Shown piece by piece: positions 24,101 through 34,126 of a DNA stretch of 64,000 nucleotides (positions are counted from its first letter, which is position 1; every line of letters begins with the position of its first letter). A model generated the notes under the pieces. It did not search any database, was not told where the DNA came from, and saw only the letters and a program-made list of their open reading frames with translations. Origin of the DNA: Maniola hyperantus. Lineage: Eukaryota > Arthropoda > Insecta > Lepidoptera > Nymphalidae. The position numbers were made by a program, and so were the translations under genes. The stretch covers positions 3,765,099 to 3,829,098 of the forward strand of contig NC_048553.1 of the NCBI RefSeq assembly GCF_902806685.2, in the 5' to 3' direction.

Positions 24101-25596
24101 AGGACGCTGAAGATCAGGATATAGACAGGACCATGTGGGGTGAACTAGAATCTGAATCTGAGGAAGAATCGGAAGAAGGTATGTGGTGCCATATTGTATT
24201 ATAGTTAACAGCTCTGTGAAGTCTTTGTACACAAAGTTGTGTATTGTTCCACTGTTATGTATTATTGTTATAATTTATACATTTTTCTGTAAACAGAGGA
24301 ATCTGACGAAGGCGAGGGTGAGAAGCCGGGAGAAGGAGAAGTGGCGGCCGGAGTGGCAACACCAGGCGAGGGTCTCGTCACACCGCTCGGCATTAGCTCC
24401 GTACCGCCAGGTGTTGAGACACCCGACACCATAGAACTGAGGAAGAAGAAGCTCGACTCCGACACCGAGGGGTATGTATAATCTATGGTTTTTTTTATTT
24501 ATCCATATTCGGACTGGCAAAGATAAGCTGTATGCGGCAACTCTGATTTTTTTTTTTTTCAGTGGTGACACTCCTGCGTTGTACCAAGTTTTGCCGGAGC
24601 GGCGCGTGGGGCTGACAGCTGGCATGATGGCATCTACACATGTCTACGATATCAACGCGGCTAATCCTGGTAAGTGATGAAATATGAAACAGTATTTCTT
24701 GTCTACACGCTAGTCTGCGCTGAAATGTTGCCCTAGGAACTACCCTAGGAGGTAATGCTGTTGGTATCTCTCTCTCCAAGAAAAGGAAAAAAGGTGATGG
24801 GGTCCGGGAGAAAAAAAAAATCTTTTGCAAGGAAAATTAATGATTGATTTTAAAATGACAGATTAATCCTAGAAACTTTAGGTGAAGGTTGAAAAGAGAT
24901 TTCAAACATCTTCTAGAAATGATTATATTATGGACTGAAATAGTTTTATGAACTCCATTATTTTATCGTTGCTCCACAGTCCACACTACTGCCATTAGAA
25001 CTTGTTACGTCCACAGTCCACACGCGTCAAAATTTATTGCTAAACTGCTCATTTGTGCTGCATAATGCATTTATTGCTACGCTCGTACGTTCCGTTATTC
25101 CAGCATCATAAACGCTGTAACATCTTTTTATATCTATCTACCTTTTTTTTTTGTTTAGGTAAAAGAGCTGTGAGCACATCCGGGGCTACGAGCGAAGCGG
25201 CAGCGGGCGGCGTCGAAGTAGCACTTGATCCATCTGAGTTGGAACTGGAGCCCGAGGCGGTAGCGGCGCGGTATGAGCGACATCTAAGAGAGACGAGGCC
25301 TAAAGGACGGGAAGATCTGTCTGACATGCTTGCTGACCACGTCGCCAGACAAAAGGTAAAAAATAGACATACATTGGGGCTGCCATTTAAAAAAAAATCT
25401 ATCAGGAAATTATGTGGGTAAAATAAAATAAATCTTTATTAGTTTACGGCCGCCACTCTTATTTTAAAATATGAAAAATATTCTCTAAAAAATAACAATA
25501 TTAATGAAATATTATCCTTGTTTACAGAACAAACGGAAACGGCAGCAAAACACAGACTCGAAACAAGCGAAAAAATACAAGGAATTCAAATTTTAA
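12132..25596 (+). CDS. SF3B2: Splicing factor 3B subunit 2 (SAP145, U2 snRNP)
   Basis: Subunit of SF3b that helps anchor U2 snRNP at the branch site; binds SF3B4 and SF3B1 in the nucleus. Thirteen exons: 12132-12882, 13675-13805, 14739-14905, 16445-16640, 20296-20505, 20657-20859, 22984-23134, 23543-23746, 24103-24178, 24297-24471, 24563-24669, 25159-25355, 25528-25596. All are GT-AG and in phase, giving 878 aa (human 895). Residues 1-180 are Pro/Gly/Met-rich, then an Asp-rich patch; exon 3 is Lys-rich; exons 5-7 carry the conserved DUF382 block (KRKLKKLSRLSVAELKQLVA, PPFDLPDFIKKTGI, KIDIDYQKLHDAFFKWQTKP); exon 8 carries the PSP domain (PSYPNLKIPGLNAPIP, GYHAGGWGKPPVDE). The C terminus KKYKEFKF matches the family. 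Start: first ATG after an in-frame stop at 12087. A NAGNAG acceptor (13672-13677) may add or omit one Ala. Confidence 0.96.
12883..13674 (+). other. SF3B2 intron 1
   Basis: No host exon. A fragment near 13123-13200 (CCTGTGATTGCACCTGGTGG) looks like a dispersed lepidopteran repeat related to the one near 31505-31570. On the minus strand 13388-13588 is open and encodes an unplaced peptide with WDQPIRRYDDWDGLSALH; I do not recognise it and would not call a gene. Confidence 0.4.
14002..14495. mobile_element. Non-autonomous TIR DNA transposon (494 bp) in SF3B2 intron 2
   Basis: The ends ACAGGGTGTAACCAGAACGC and its near-complement (GCGTTCTTGTTACACCCTGT) are terminal inverted repeats of about 30 bp. 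ATAAT precedes (13997-14001) and follows (14496-14500) the element, a direct target-site duplication, although a TA duplication inside it would also fit. No transposase frame is present. The superfamily cannot be named from the termini alone. Confidence 0.85.
14906..16444 (+). repeat. SF3B2 intron 3, dense in interspersed repeats
   Basis: Holds a repeat with ACGCGTAGATCTTTTAAACT, ACGAAACGGATTTTAATGCG and GTAGCTGGGGCGGGTCGCTT (about 15245-15560), a block order common in lepidopteran genomes. It is bracketed by AGTATACGCAAAAACC (about 15190) and its inverse GGTTTTGCGTATACT (about 15858). A reversed family A repeat occupies about 15997-16202. Open frames here are repeat-derived. Confidence 0.55.
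18299..18652 (+). pseudogene. Reverse-transcriptase fragment of a non-LTR retrotransposon
   Basis: A 117-aa open stretch with NQFGFRKENSTEDAINLLTD, then VGVIIDLTKAFNTVSVPILV, which are the fingers and first palm motif (normally FxDxxKAFD) of jockey/CR1-type reverse transcriptases. In this copy the second Asp of the motif is Asn (KAFN). There is no endonuclease upstream and no catalytic FADD/YADD downstream, so it is a dead internal fragment. It lies in sense orientation in SF3B2 intron 4. Confidence 0.75.
18949..19055 (+). repeat. tRNA-derived SINE (family 1), 3' part only
   Basis: Matches the SINE tail seen whole at 40528-40842: CCGCACATGGCCAGCGTGAT, CTTCTCACTCTGAGAAGAGA, GTGAGCCGGCGATGGATTGA, ending in ATGATGATG. 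Confidence 0.75.
20506..20530 (+). repeat. Five tandem copies of GTGAG starting at a 5' splice site
   Basis: The donor of SF3B2 exon 5 (AAG|GTGAG) is followed without gap by four more perfect GTGAG units. Each unit is itself donor-like, so use of a later one would add five bases per unit and shift the frame. Confidence 0.9.
20937..21112 (+). repeat. tRNA-derived SINE, family 2
   Basis: A tRNA-like head (TCAATAGCTCAACGGTTAAA as A box, CGGTTCAAATCCC as B box) is followed by TGTCGTACCTACTCCTAGCA and ACGCATAATTGGAGGAAAGG. Related pieces occur at 30403-30445, 30818-30925 and 63040-63105. It lies in SF3B2 intron 6. It is not a functional tRNA gene: the acceptor arm does not close and the tail is shared among copies. 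Confidence 0.8.
21608..21745. repeat. Palindromic element in SF3B2 intron 6
   Basis: AGAGCGCACTTTGACTTTGC at the left and GCGAAGTCAAAGTGCGTTCT at the right are inverted repeats; inner words GTTAAAACAAGAC and CTCGTTTTAAC pair as well. The full 138 bp can fold as one long hairpin. Probably a foldback MITE. Confidence 0.75.
21746..21783. repeat. Perfect 15-bp inverted repeat (hairpin)
   Basis: ATCACAACCTGAGGG and CCCTCAGGTTGTGAT flank an 8-base loop, directly abutting the palindrome at 21608-21745. It may be a second tiny element or a relic of insertion. Confidence 0.8.
22575..22760 (-). repeat. tRNA-derived SINE, family 3
   Basis: On the minus strand: GGGCGCAGTGGTAAACGCTG (A box) and GGTCCCGGGTTCTATTCCCG (B box), then a tail with AAGCGATTTAGCGTTCCGGT and ACGATGCCGTGTAAAAAGC. 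The tail recurs at 36583-36712 on the plus strand (AAGCGATTTATCGTTCCGGC), so this is a dispersed SINE. It lies in SF3B2 intron 6. Confidence 0.75.
23378..23480 (+). repeat. Partial lepidopteran interspersed repeat in SF3B2 intron 7
   Basis: Starts GCTGATGCCCGCGACTTTTT and continues with TCCAGCGGGAACTTTTTGAA and AAAAAGTAGCCGTATGTATG; a truncated, diverged relative of family A. Confidence 0.6.
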
Positions 25597-25712
25597 TTGT
25601 CCGTTTAATAGTCTAAGTTTAAACTTTAATTAGGTACCGTATAATATTTTATGTAAACTGCATAGTGATTATGTGATTAAGGATGTTCGTATCATATGTT
25701 TTACCTGATGAA

Positions 25713-25718
25713 AATAAA
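25713..25718 (+). terminator. Polyadenylation signal of SF3B2
   Basis: AATAAA about 117 bases after the TAA stop at 25594-25596. Confidence 0.65.
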
Positions 25719-25729
25719 ACACTTATGTA

Positions 25730-26267
25730 TTAGCTTCTGTGAGTTTTTTTATAATACATATTATCTCTCGAAACCTTCGAGACCTATTAAAAAAGTTCAC
25801 CTGCAATACCTTTTATTTTATGATCGAAGATTCCATGTCACACGTAACATATTATAGAACTCTTTAGTTCTAATAGGTACCACGCTGGCGGCTACATTAG
25901 GCACTTAATTTCATGTTATAGCGTTTTGTTTGTTTTTTTCCCACATTTCACATAATGACTTTCTTTGTTCATAAAAAATGAATACGATTGCCAAAAGCTT
26001 ATGGAAAAAGCAGCTTATGCTTGCTATTGCTAGAAATCTATTTTGTAGTACGGGCCACTTCTGATCCGTGGTACGGGCAAAGGTATCGGGGTAGATTCCG
26101 TTTTTTATTACAATTTTAGTGGAAATTGCATAGAGAAAACTGGCAACACTGCACTGACACTGACTTCATTAGGCTCATTTTTTTTTGGACTTCGTACTGC
26201 TGTTGTAGATAATTTTGTTTTTATTAGATTTTTATTAATTTTAAGTTATTTTTAAGTAAAATTAAAG
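25730..26267. other. Intergenic region SF3B2-ETFB
   Basis: About 540 bases between two genes in the same direction. Must hold the ETFB promoter. I see no other feature. Confidence 0.5.
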
Positions 26268-29200
26268 ATGTCTCGTGTGTTAGTCGGTGTTAAAAGAGTG
26301 ATTGATTACGCAGTTAAGGTAAGTCGTTTAAATTAAGGAAAGTACAAAGGTTACTTTTTAGTGTTCGAGATAATTTATTATGGAAACCTTATTTAGATAC
26401 AATTTAATTTATAACAATTTCTCCTTTTTTAGTTTAGTTTAGTTTAATACTTTTAAGGAATTACCACTACTTTTCACGAAAAATAACCAAAGTTATTCAG
26501 TGTTAGAACTTAGAAGAATCTACACCTAAGATTGGTTAGTTCCAAATAATTAAATTCTACTTTTAGTTTTAGCGGAAATATATCGAATTTTACAACGATA
26601 AGTTTATTTAATGAAATTCCATTTTTTAAATTTGACATTGGAATTGACCCTATATTTGATTTTATTTTGATTGTGTTAATTTTAACTATGTACCAAAGAA
26701 TTTGGATGTACTACTACGTAGGAATTATTACCTCCTATGTCGATGCTAAGTACTAATACATACACCTCTTAATTGCCTTATAACCTTTTGGAAATAAAAT
26801 GAGGAATTTGATTTTATATTTTATTTGGAAATTAATTCACCTTGTTTATTGTTATTTTTGGCACATTGTCTATACAGTCTAAGTCTATCGTCAAAGATCT
26901 ATAAAATAATACTTATGTAGATAATCAATCTTAAACATGTACGTAAAAGCAGTAATGAATTCAATATTATTTGCAGATCCGTGTGAAACCAGACAAAACT
27001 GGAGTAGTGACTGATGGGGTAAAGCACTCAATGAACCCTTTTGATGAGATAGCAGTGGAAGAGGCTGTCAGGATGAAGGAGAAGAAGCTCGCCAGTGAAG
27101 TCATTGCCGTTTCTTGTGGCCCTGCACAAGCCCAAGTGAGCAAAGACTCAATCACTCTTACAACAAATTGAAACAAGCACTAAATGCAAATTTATTTTAA
27201 ACCTGACAGTTTTTCCATGCAAAAACTGTTGAAATGTCAATTTAGTCATCAGTAAAACTTTTTTTGTAATAAGATCAAGTTTTCCATATAAATAAAGCAT
27301 ACAATAAGGAATCTGATTTTGCTAATTCTGTTGTACACAATCTCTAAACTAAAATAACATTTATATATTTTATAATGCTCTCTGCAGAAAAGGATAGCAC
27401 TAGATATTTAGACCTGTCAATTTAATTTTTAGATTGTGTACGAACTAGCCACAATGACTGCTATTCTTCACTCTGAAAGTCAGGTGTGAAGAAACAAGAG
27501 TGTGGTAATAATATGGCAGCAAATGTACCACTCAACCTGTCCATTTATAATGCTCAGCACTATTTAGTACTTTGAGCTTGATGCAACATATACCTAGATA
27601 GTGTTTATTAGTGCCTTTTCATAATAAATCATTCAATGTGGCAAATTCCGTTGTACACAATCTCTAAACTAAACTAAAATGACATGTCTAAACGCTATCC
27701 CTTTCATAATGTTGCTTGCGGAAAAAGATAGACCTGTTAATTTAGTTTCAATGAGAGATCGGCCCCAATGTGTTGTTGTTGAGACTTAATTTATTAATAA
27801 ATCTTGTTTTATTAGGAGACACTTCGTACTGCACTGGCTATGGGAGCAGACCGAGCTATCCATGTGGAGGTGGCAGGGGCTGAGTATGACACCATGCAAC
27901 CCCTGCATGTAGCCAAAATACTAGCTAAGCTCTCACAGGATGAGAAGGCAGACATTATTATTGTTGGGAAGCAGGTTGGTAGTATGTATTTCATATAAAT
28001 AAAAATTGATGATTACTTTCAATATCTGAATTAGATGATTGGTCATAACTTCTTCCATGTGGATTTTTCAAAAAATCCCTTGGGAACTGTTTGATCTTCT
28101 GTGATAAAAAGTCATGTCCATCTCCAGGATTTTCGTCAGTTTGTTAAGTCAATGGTGCGTGAAAAGCTATCAGACAGACATACTTTCGCATTTACGTCTT
28201 ACGGAATCTTGCTAGGTAAAGCGGCAGATATTGGGAAAATTTTCGTATTACAAAAAGTGCAATATGTGCAATTTATAATTTAAAACCGCGCAATCCCCTA
28301 TGAGAAATTTAAGGAAATAGATATTCTTACTTTAGCTTCTCAATATATTTAAATTAATATAATAAATTTTTGCATGACATATAACATTCTCAGTTACAAA
28401 AAAATCGGTGAGTTCAACAACAGGCAAACTAGGAATCATAATAAGCTCGCAACTCCTAAGCTCCGCCTCGAGAAACTTATAATAAAATTCCACAACTTGT
28501 TTCAACTCGTTTCGCCGGTGCACGGATAAACCCGACCAGGTTTTTGCTGCATTGGAAATTGGAATGAACTATGTAATGTAGTATTTAAAAATGTATGTTT
28601 GTTTTAAATAAAACAAATTAAAAAAAACTAGTTTAATTTCAACTTTGTTATAGGCCATTGATGATGACTCCAATCAAACTGCACAAATGACTGCTGCCAT
28701 CCTGGACTGGCCTCAAGGCACTTTTGCCTCTAAGGTAAGGTATAACAATAATAAGTATTACAATATAACTTTACTATATTAGTGCTAAATATACAAATGT
28801 TATTTGATCTGCTTTTAAGGCAGATAACCTTAGATAAGAAATAAAATTGTTGTCAGCTATCTTGTTTAAACATGATAAGATTAATGGATGTCTAAATACT
28901 CAGTAAAAAAATTGTCAGTCTTAATTAATTTTAAGTGAAAACTGAAAACTATGAAAAAATTAGAGGCTGTTAGGAGGTACTTCCACTACCGAAAGCATAC
29001 TTGACACAAAAATTTAATAACTACTCAACGGCTCAACCGATTTTGATAAATGATACGTCATTAGATTAATCTTGATAAATCTCCCGTGCATAAAATGTGC
29101 AGGCTGAAAAAGTTGCAGTGCAAACCACAGTCAGGGTTTTTCGAAAACTTTTCAAATCACTTGTTACTATAGTGCACAACAGATCCTTGCATCCGTCTAA

Positions 29201-30396
29201 CATTTAATTATGAAAATAAAGTGGATGTATCGATTCGTCACACTTAGTTTACAAAAAAATATTTCAGGTAGAGAAGACTGGTGAGGGTTTGACAGTGACT
29301 AGGGAGATTGACGGAGGTTTGGAGGTGATCAAGACCAAACTACCCGCAGTGATCAGTGCAGATCTTAGGCTGAACGAGCCCCGATATGCCACACTACCTA
29401 ACATTATGGTTTGTATAAATTCTTTATTTAGTTTTTAGAGCCTTGTTTCCGTGAACAACTGCAAATATTGTTAAGCTAACATTGGTACTGATTCTGAGCA
29501 CAACTAAATTTTAGAGCATTCACATCCTCTTCTTACTAATATAATATGAAAAGGACATACACAATTTGACAGTTTTAAATTTAATTTCGAGCCATCAAGC
29601 ATAGAGACTTTAGCTGCCAGTCGCGAGCGTATTGTTTAAATTTGTACCGTGCACTAAAATTTAGTCTTTAAATGTAAAATTCATGTTCCATCCTGTTTTA
29701 GCAATATTAAAAAGAAGAGGATGCAGATACTCTAAATTTAGTTTAGAGAAAGACAACAGAATCGGCGCCATTGTCACAAAGTCATTCTTTAAAATCTTTC
29801 AAAAATTCAAGAAGTCTTATAGTTTATCAGTTTCTAGTGTGATCATGATACTTAGAGATCACTCAGATTAGCTAGCGCGCACGCGCACCACGGTGCGGTA
29901 AGTTTTAAAATCGTTAAATTCATAATTTAAATGTATCAAAATCTGGTGCGGCGCTTCTATGTGGTTGTATAGTTCAGATTTTGAAATTTACCGTGGTGCC
30001 CGCTAGCTCTTAGGATGCGTTTTTAGGAATTTGACTTGCGTTTTTACCAATTTGACCTACAAGCATGCAATATTTTAAGAACTAAGTATAACTACTTCTT
30101 GATTAGAATACTCACCAGATTTTTAAGCTTTATAGAAACTACTTAAAAACCTGAGTACTGCCCATTTCACAACATTATCTGTCAGACATCAAGATTCTTG
30201 AGCTGATAAAATTTTTCTTTTTCAGAAAGCCAAAAAGAAGCCAATGAAGAAAGTCAGCGCAAAGGACCTTGGTGTTGACTTGTCACCTAGAATCAAAATC
30301 GTCAGCGTAGAAGATCCCCCAGTGAGGCAAGCTGGTTCCATCGTCCCAGATGTAGACACCCTAGTGGCTAAGCTGAAGGAAGGCGGCCATGTTTAA
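26268..30396 (+). CDS. ETFB: Electron transfer flavoprotein subunit beta
   Basis: Mitochondrial matrix protein that, with ETFA and FAD, passes electrons from acyl-CoA dehydrogenases to ETF-ubiquinone oxidoreductase. Six exons: 26268-26318, 26977-27135, 27816-27974, 28654-28734, 29268-29408, 30226-30396; every intron is phase 0 and GT-AG. The 253 aa match the family length. Seen: VLVGVKRVIDYAVKIRVKPD at the start, AMGADRAIHVE, the nucleotide-binding stretch DIIIVGKQAIDDDSNQTAQM, and the dehydrogenase recognition loop RYATLPNIM followed by the Lys cluster KAKKKPMKK, whose lysines are methylated in vertebrate ETFB. The ATG at 26268 gives the usual short N terminus; ETFB carries no cleaved presequence. 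Exon-intron phases are unbroken, so this is a working gene. Confidence 0.96.
28040..28200 (+). repeat. Interspersed repeat fragment in ETFB intron 3
   Basis: Carries TGGTGCGTGAAAAGCTATCA and ACTTTCGCATTTAC, similar to the repeat near 19835-20015. Diverged and partial. Confidence 0.5.
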
Positions 30397-30402
30397 ACCC
30401 GA

Positions 30403-30925
30403 AGCCTTAATAGCTCAATGGGTTAAGGAGACTGCAAGATCTGGAACTTTCATTTCTTCTAGAATAGCCTGGCAGTGACTCACCGTAGGATACATGAAAA
30501 AACACAATTGAAGAACTGTTCTTGATGGAGGGACTAACTCTCTCATCAAATATGTTCATAATCTAAGGATCAAAAATATCCTGATCCTAGATATTTCTTT
30601 CGCTATGTAACATGTCAGTTTACTGTAATGAGTTTGTTCATATCTTAATTTTGACTTGTTTGTGGGTTGGAATGTTTTTCAGAAAGTGTCTAAATACCAA
30701 GTAAAAAAGCATCTTTCACACGGCCCACTCTTGTTGCTGACGTCACATGCAATTTCAGCATTGAAAAATGTGTTCTTACGGGTCTTCTCGTGATAACGAC
30801 CTTCTTCAGGGGGTTGAATGAAATCCGAAAGGTCATATGTTTGAATCCCGCCCGTTGATCTATTGTCATTCCTATTTCTAGCAAAAATTATGCGCTTCGG
30901 AGGCGAAAGAGGAATATTAGATATT
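30403..30925 (+). repeat. SINE family 2 pieces in the ETFB 3' region
   Basis: A tRNA-like head (TTAATAGCTCAATGGGTTAA) begins seven bases after the ETFB stop codon. The body and tail of the same family (GAATCCCGCCCGTTGATCTA, CAAAAATTATGCGCTTCGGA) appear at about 30818-30925, with about 370 bases of other sequence between. The ETFB 3' untranslated region therefore probably contains SINE sequence. Confidence 0.6.
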
Positions 30926-31027
30926 TTAAACTGAGTTGTCGAGTTATCTTGTCTGTTTCGCTCGCAGTTACAGGTCGTAGATAAGTGCGAGCGAAACAGA
31001 CATATAACTCGACGACTCAGTTTAAAA
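30924..31027. repeat. Palindromic element downstream of ETFB (about 104 bp)
   Basis: TTTTAAACTGAGTTGTCGAG with CTGTTTCGCTCGCA at the left pairs with TGCGAGCGAAACAG and CTCGACGACTCAGTTTAAA at the right, loop around TTACAGGTCG. It sits directly on the tail of the SINE at 30818-30925. Confidence 0.8.
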
Positions 31028-31690
31028 AGCGTCGACTATAGTCATTCTAAATGCCTAGTATTCTTTTTAAAGTGAAAAACAAAAACTAGCTGCATTGTAG
31101 TTTACCACTTTATTCTTTGAATAGTTAAGGTATATGTAGTCGTTTTTGTACATGGATTTTTAAGAATCATTGTAGATTGTATGCCTGTTAAATACATTTT
31201 ATCGTGTTTAGTACAGTGGTTTTATTTTATATCTACCTACTTAAATAAAATATGGTTATAAAAATTGTGTCGAAAATTTGGTTTCAATACGCGTCATGAA
31301 AGTTAAAACAGAAGGAGACTTAACAACTTTGGCCTGTATGAGATGAAGTTGCAACGAATAACAACACTACATTCAAAAAGTGTACTATGTATGTAGCTAC
31401 TTTGAATAAAATATTAGATATTTACTAATGTGTTATAGTTGCAATGTTTGGCGCGAAAATCAACCAATCGAAGCGCGCCAGAACACTTTAATAATGTATA
31501 GACTAGCACTTAGCTGTAATCAGACCTGCTGGCAAGTGATCATGCAGGCTAAGATAGAGCGCGCCTCTTAGAAGATGCGTATTCACCCATGTTTTAAAGA
31601 TGGATTTTAATGTTAGTTTTGAGTGTAAAAAAGTGTAGTTTTACTAGGAAGATACAAAAAACAAAAATACCAAACTTATTCTAGAACATA
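31028..31690. other. Intergenic, ETFB to LINE fragment
   Basis: AT-rich; AATAAA at 31244-31249 could serve ETFB but is far from its stop. A dispersed-repeat fragment with GCAAGTGATCATGCAGGCTA lies at about 31500-31620. Confidence 0.4.
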
Positions 31691-31696
31691 AAAATT

Positions 31697-31925
31697 ACAA
31701 ATCGAAAATATCATCTAAACCACCGCAACGAGGCAGGGTGCCCAGAACGCTGGCAGCGTTACCTCGTTGAATGGCCAGACTAATATGCTGACCGAGGTAA
31801 CTGCCAGCCCTCCGGTCCCCCGTGGATTCCGCGAGACGGGATGAAAGGTCCTTAAAAAAGGATCTAGCATCCTCGCCCCACGGACCCATGGTCTCCACCC
31901 CAAAAGGCACAAATATGAAACTATT
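31697..31925 (-). pseudogene. C-terminal fragment of a non-LTR retrotransposon ORF
   Basis: On the minus strand the frame reads PFGVETMGPWGEDARSFF and LGQHISLAIQRGNAASVLGT, a tail motif I recognise from arthropod non-LTR reverse-transcriptase polyproteins (an ETxGPWG block followed by ISLAIQRGNAAS). It is open for only about 75 residues and lacks the catalytic core, so it is a 5'-truncated remnant. Confidence 0.6.
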
Positions 31926-32055
31926 TTCTTACTTACTTGAATAAAAAAAAGTGAGCCATAACACAATAGCGTGTCTTTAAAGTGACACTTCGGCGCTTTT
32001 GTCCTTCGCATCTGTACCTCACATAACTTTGCAGTTTCAACATTCATGACGCGTA

Positions 32056-32165
32056 GTACAGTACCCGGCAGGAAAGATTGGACATCGAACTTTAGAAAGA
32101 GATTTCGGCCTCTTAGACCGTATAGTCTTTGTCATTGAGACCGAAAAAGCGTCACATAGCTACGG
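32056..32165. repeat. Foldback family P, copy 1 (partial)
   Basis: Left arm only, diverged: TACAGTACCCGGCAGGAAAG, AACTTTAGAAAGAGATTTCG, TTGTCATTGAGACCG. Compare the full copies at 32887 and 33849. Confidence 0.65.
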
Positions 32166-32886
32166 ATCAGTTGAATATACTTATTTATAACAGAAAAAGC
32201 ACTATAAAAGTGCAAGCAGACCCATAAATGACATCGATTCTATTAAAAAATGGTTGAACACCTATTAGACATGAATCTAAATAGATAACAGACAAGAAAA
32301 TTTTATAATTCTGCTTTTATGAGCTGATTTTTCAGTCGCCAAATGTTTAACAGGAATAACGACTATGGTTTTTGTATTGAAAAATCAAAATGTCAAAGTT
32401 ATTCGTCATTTTGGGATATAGCATCGCCCCGAGCCCGCAGACGAGACGAACACAATAGTTATTTGTGTTACACGAGGCCAAAGTGATAATTTTGTACCTT
32501 GACGGCGTTATTTTAAATTCAGAGCGTAGCGAGGAATTCAATATACGAAGTGTGAGTGACACAGACTATTTTTCATCACCTACGTATGAGAAAAAAACAA
32601 AACACATACTATGCTACAATCAGAAGAGAGAAAGCTCAAACTCCCATAAAACCCCCTCTAATGCCAAATGTATGATAAACAATGTTTTGCGCTCTCTAGA
32701 ACGAAACGTATGTACAGCGGCGCTTGTATTTCGTTTCATAGAGCGCCATACATTTTGTCTTCAAAGCGTCCAGTCCCCGCGCCCGGGGCAATGTCTCTCA
32801 AGTTCATTTGGCGATTAAAAATCAGCCTACAAAATACAGCCTACAATTAAAAATTTTACACGTAGCTAATAGATAAGTGTCTATGT

Positions 32887-33051
32887 TCAGTACGCGGCAG
32901 AAAGTAATATATATCGACCTTTAGAAGGTGATAGCAGATTTGTAGAGCGTTGTCTCTGTCGTTGAGACCGACAAAACGTCATATAGGTATGAGTGACAGA
33001 GACAACGCTCTACAAAGCCGAAATGTGTACTTTCTGCCGCGTGCTGTACCT
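32887..33051. repeat. Foldback family P, copy 2 (long palindrome)
   Basis: Left arm starts CAGTACGCGGCAGAAAGTAA and right arm ends TACTTTCTGCCGCGTGCTGT. The inner arms TGTAGAGCGTTGTCTCTGTC and GACAGAGACAACGCTCTACA are exact complements, with a loop around GACCGACAAAACGTCATATA. No coding potential. Confidence 0.85.
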
Positions 33052-33848
33052 TAAATTCTACTAACACATACTACAGAGGCTTTCACAGCAAAGATGTTCA
33101 GTAGTACAGTTTTTTAAACTAAATTGACAAGGTCTAAAAGTAGTGCCACAGCCTAAAGAAATAGGTACTTCATACAGTCGGTCGACGGAGAAGTTCAGAT
33201 AGAGGAATCCTGCAGAGACAGGGACCAAGGTCAAAGTATTATTCCGACCGGCAGAAGTCGGGAGAACAAACTTTAATTATTATTTATCTTAGTACCTACT
33301 TAGTGGAGCAATCGTTCGGGTACATGTCGATGCTAACTGCTATGACTGTAAAGCAGTCTCTTCAAAAACATCATGGCCATTGTCATACTGTACCTATGTA
33401 TTTAAGCTGTGGTAGTACAAATTCTAGACCTGTTAATTTAGTTAAAGACCTACATAATTGTCAAATATAAGGATACTGTTGGAAACATTATGCTCTAGTC
33501 TATAGAATGTATACTATAATATACTAAAGGTTTTTAAAATACATAATTGAATGTAGGTAAAATTCTTCGTGAGATACATCTATAACATTTATAATATGTA
33601 ACGTCATGTTGGTGTGTATCCATTATTTACATTGAAAAAGCTGCCTTTACAACCGAGCTAATATGAGCTGTTCATTACAAAATGAAGCTATCTTTTATTT
33701 CGAATACACCACTCATATGACATGGCATTCTTGCACAACACTGATAGTATTTTGATAACATACCGCACGCTTAATATTAAAGTGACCCAATTCAAAATAA
33801 GTCTTAAAGTACAACTTTGATGAGATCTGTTTTTTTATACAATACCTA

Positions 33849-34031
33849 TACAGCACGCAGCAGAAAGTAATGTACATCGGCCTTTAGAATGACATTTCGG
33901 CTTTGTAGAGCATTGTCTCTGTCACTCATACCTATATGACGTTTTGTCGGTCTCAATGACAGAGACAACGCTCTATAAATCTGCTATCTCCTTCTAAAGT
34001 CCATGTACATTGCTTTCTGCCGCGTACTGTA
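33849..34031. repeat. Foldback family P, copy 3
   Basis: TACAGCACGCAGCAGAAAGT at the left, ACTGTA-type end (TTTCTGCCGCGTACTGTA) at the right, with the same inner arms GTCTCTGTC/GACAGAGAC and loop CCTATATGACGTTTTGTCGG. The loop is in the opposite orientation to copy 2. Confidence 0.85.
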
Positions 34032-34126
34032 GTACGCGACAGGTCGAGATGACGATCGGGGTATGAGGCGGGGGGACGCCCCGCACGCCTTCTGCGCTCA
34101 CACGCATCGACCTGTCGCGTACGCAG
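34032..34126. repeat. Second foldback element abutting family P copy 3
   Basis: GTACGCGACAGGTCGA at the left and TCGACCTGTCGCGTAC at the right are an exact inverted repeat bounding a GC-rich core (GGCGGGGGGACGCCCCGCAC). A partial relative, TTTCGACCTGTCGTGTAC preceded by GC-rich sequence, is at about 35885-35952 in DCAF10 intron 7. Confidence 0.8.
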
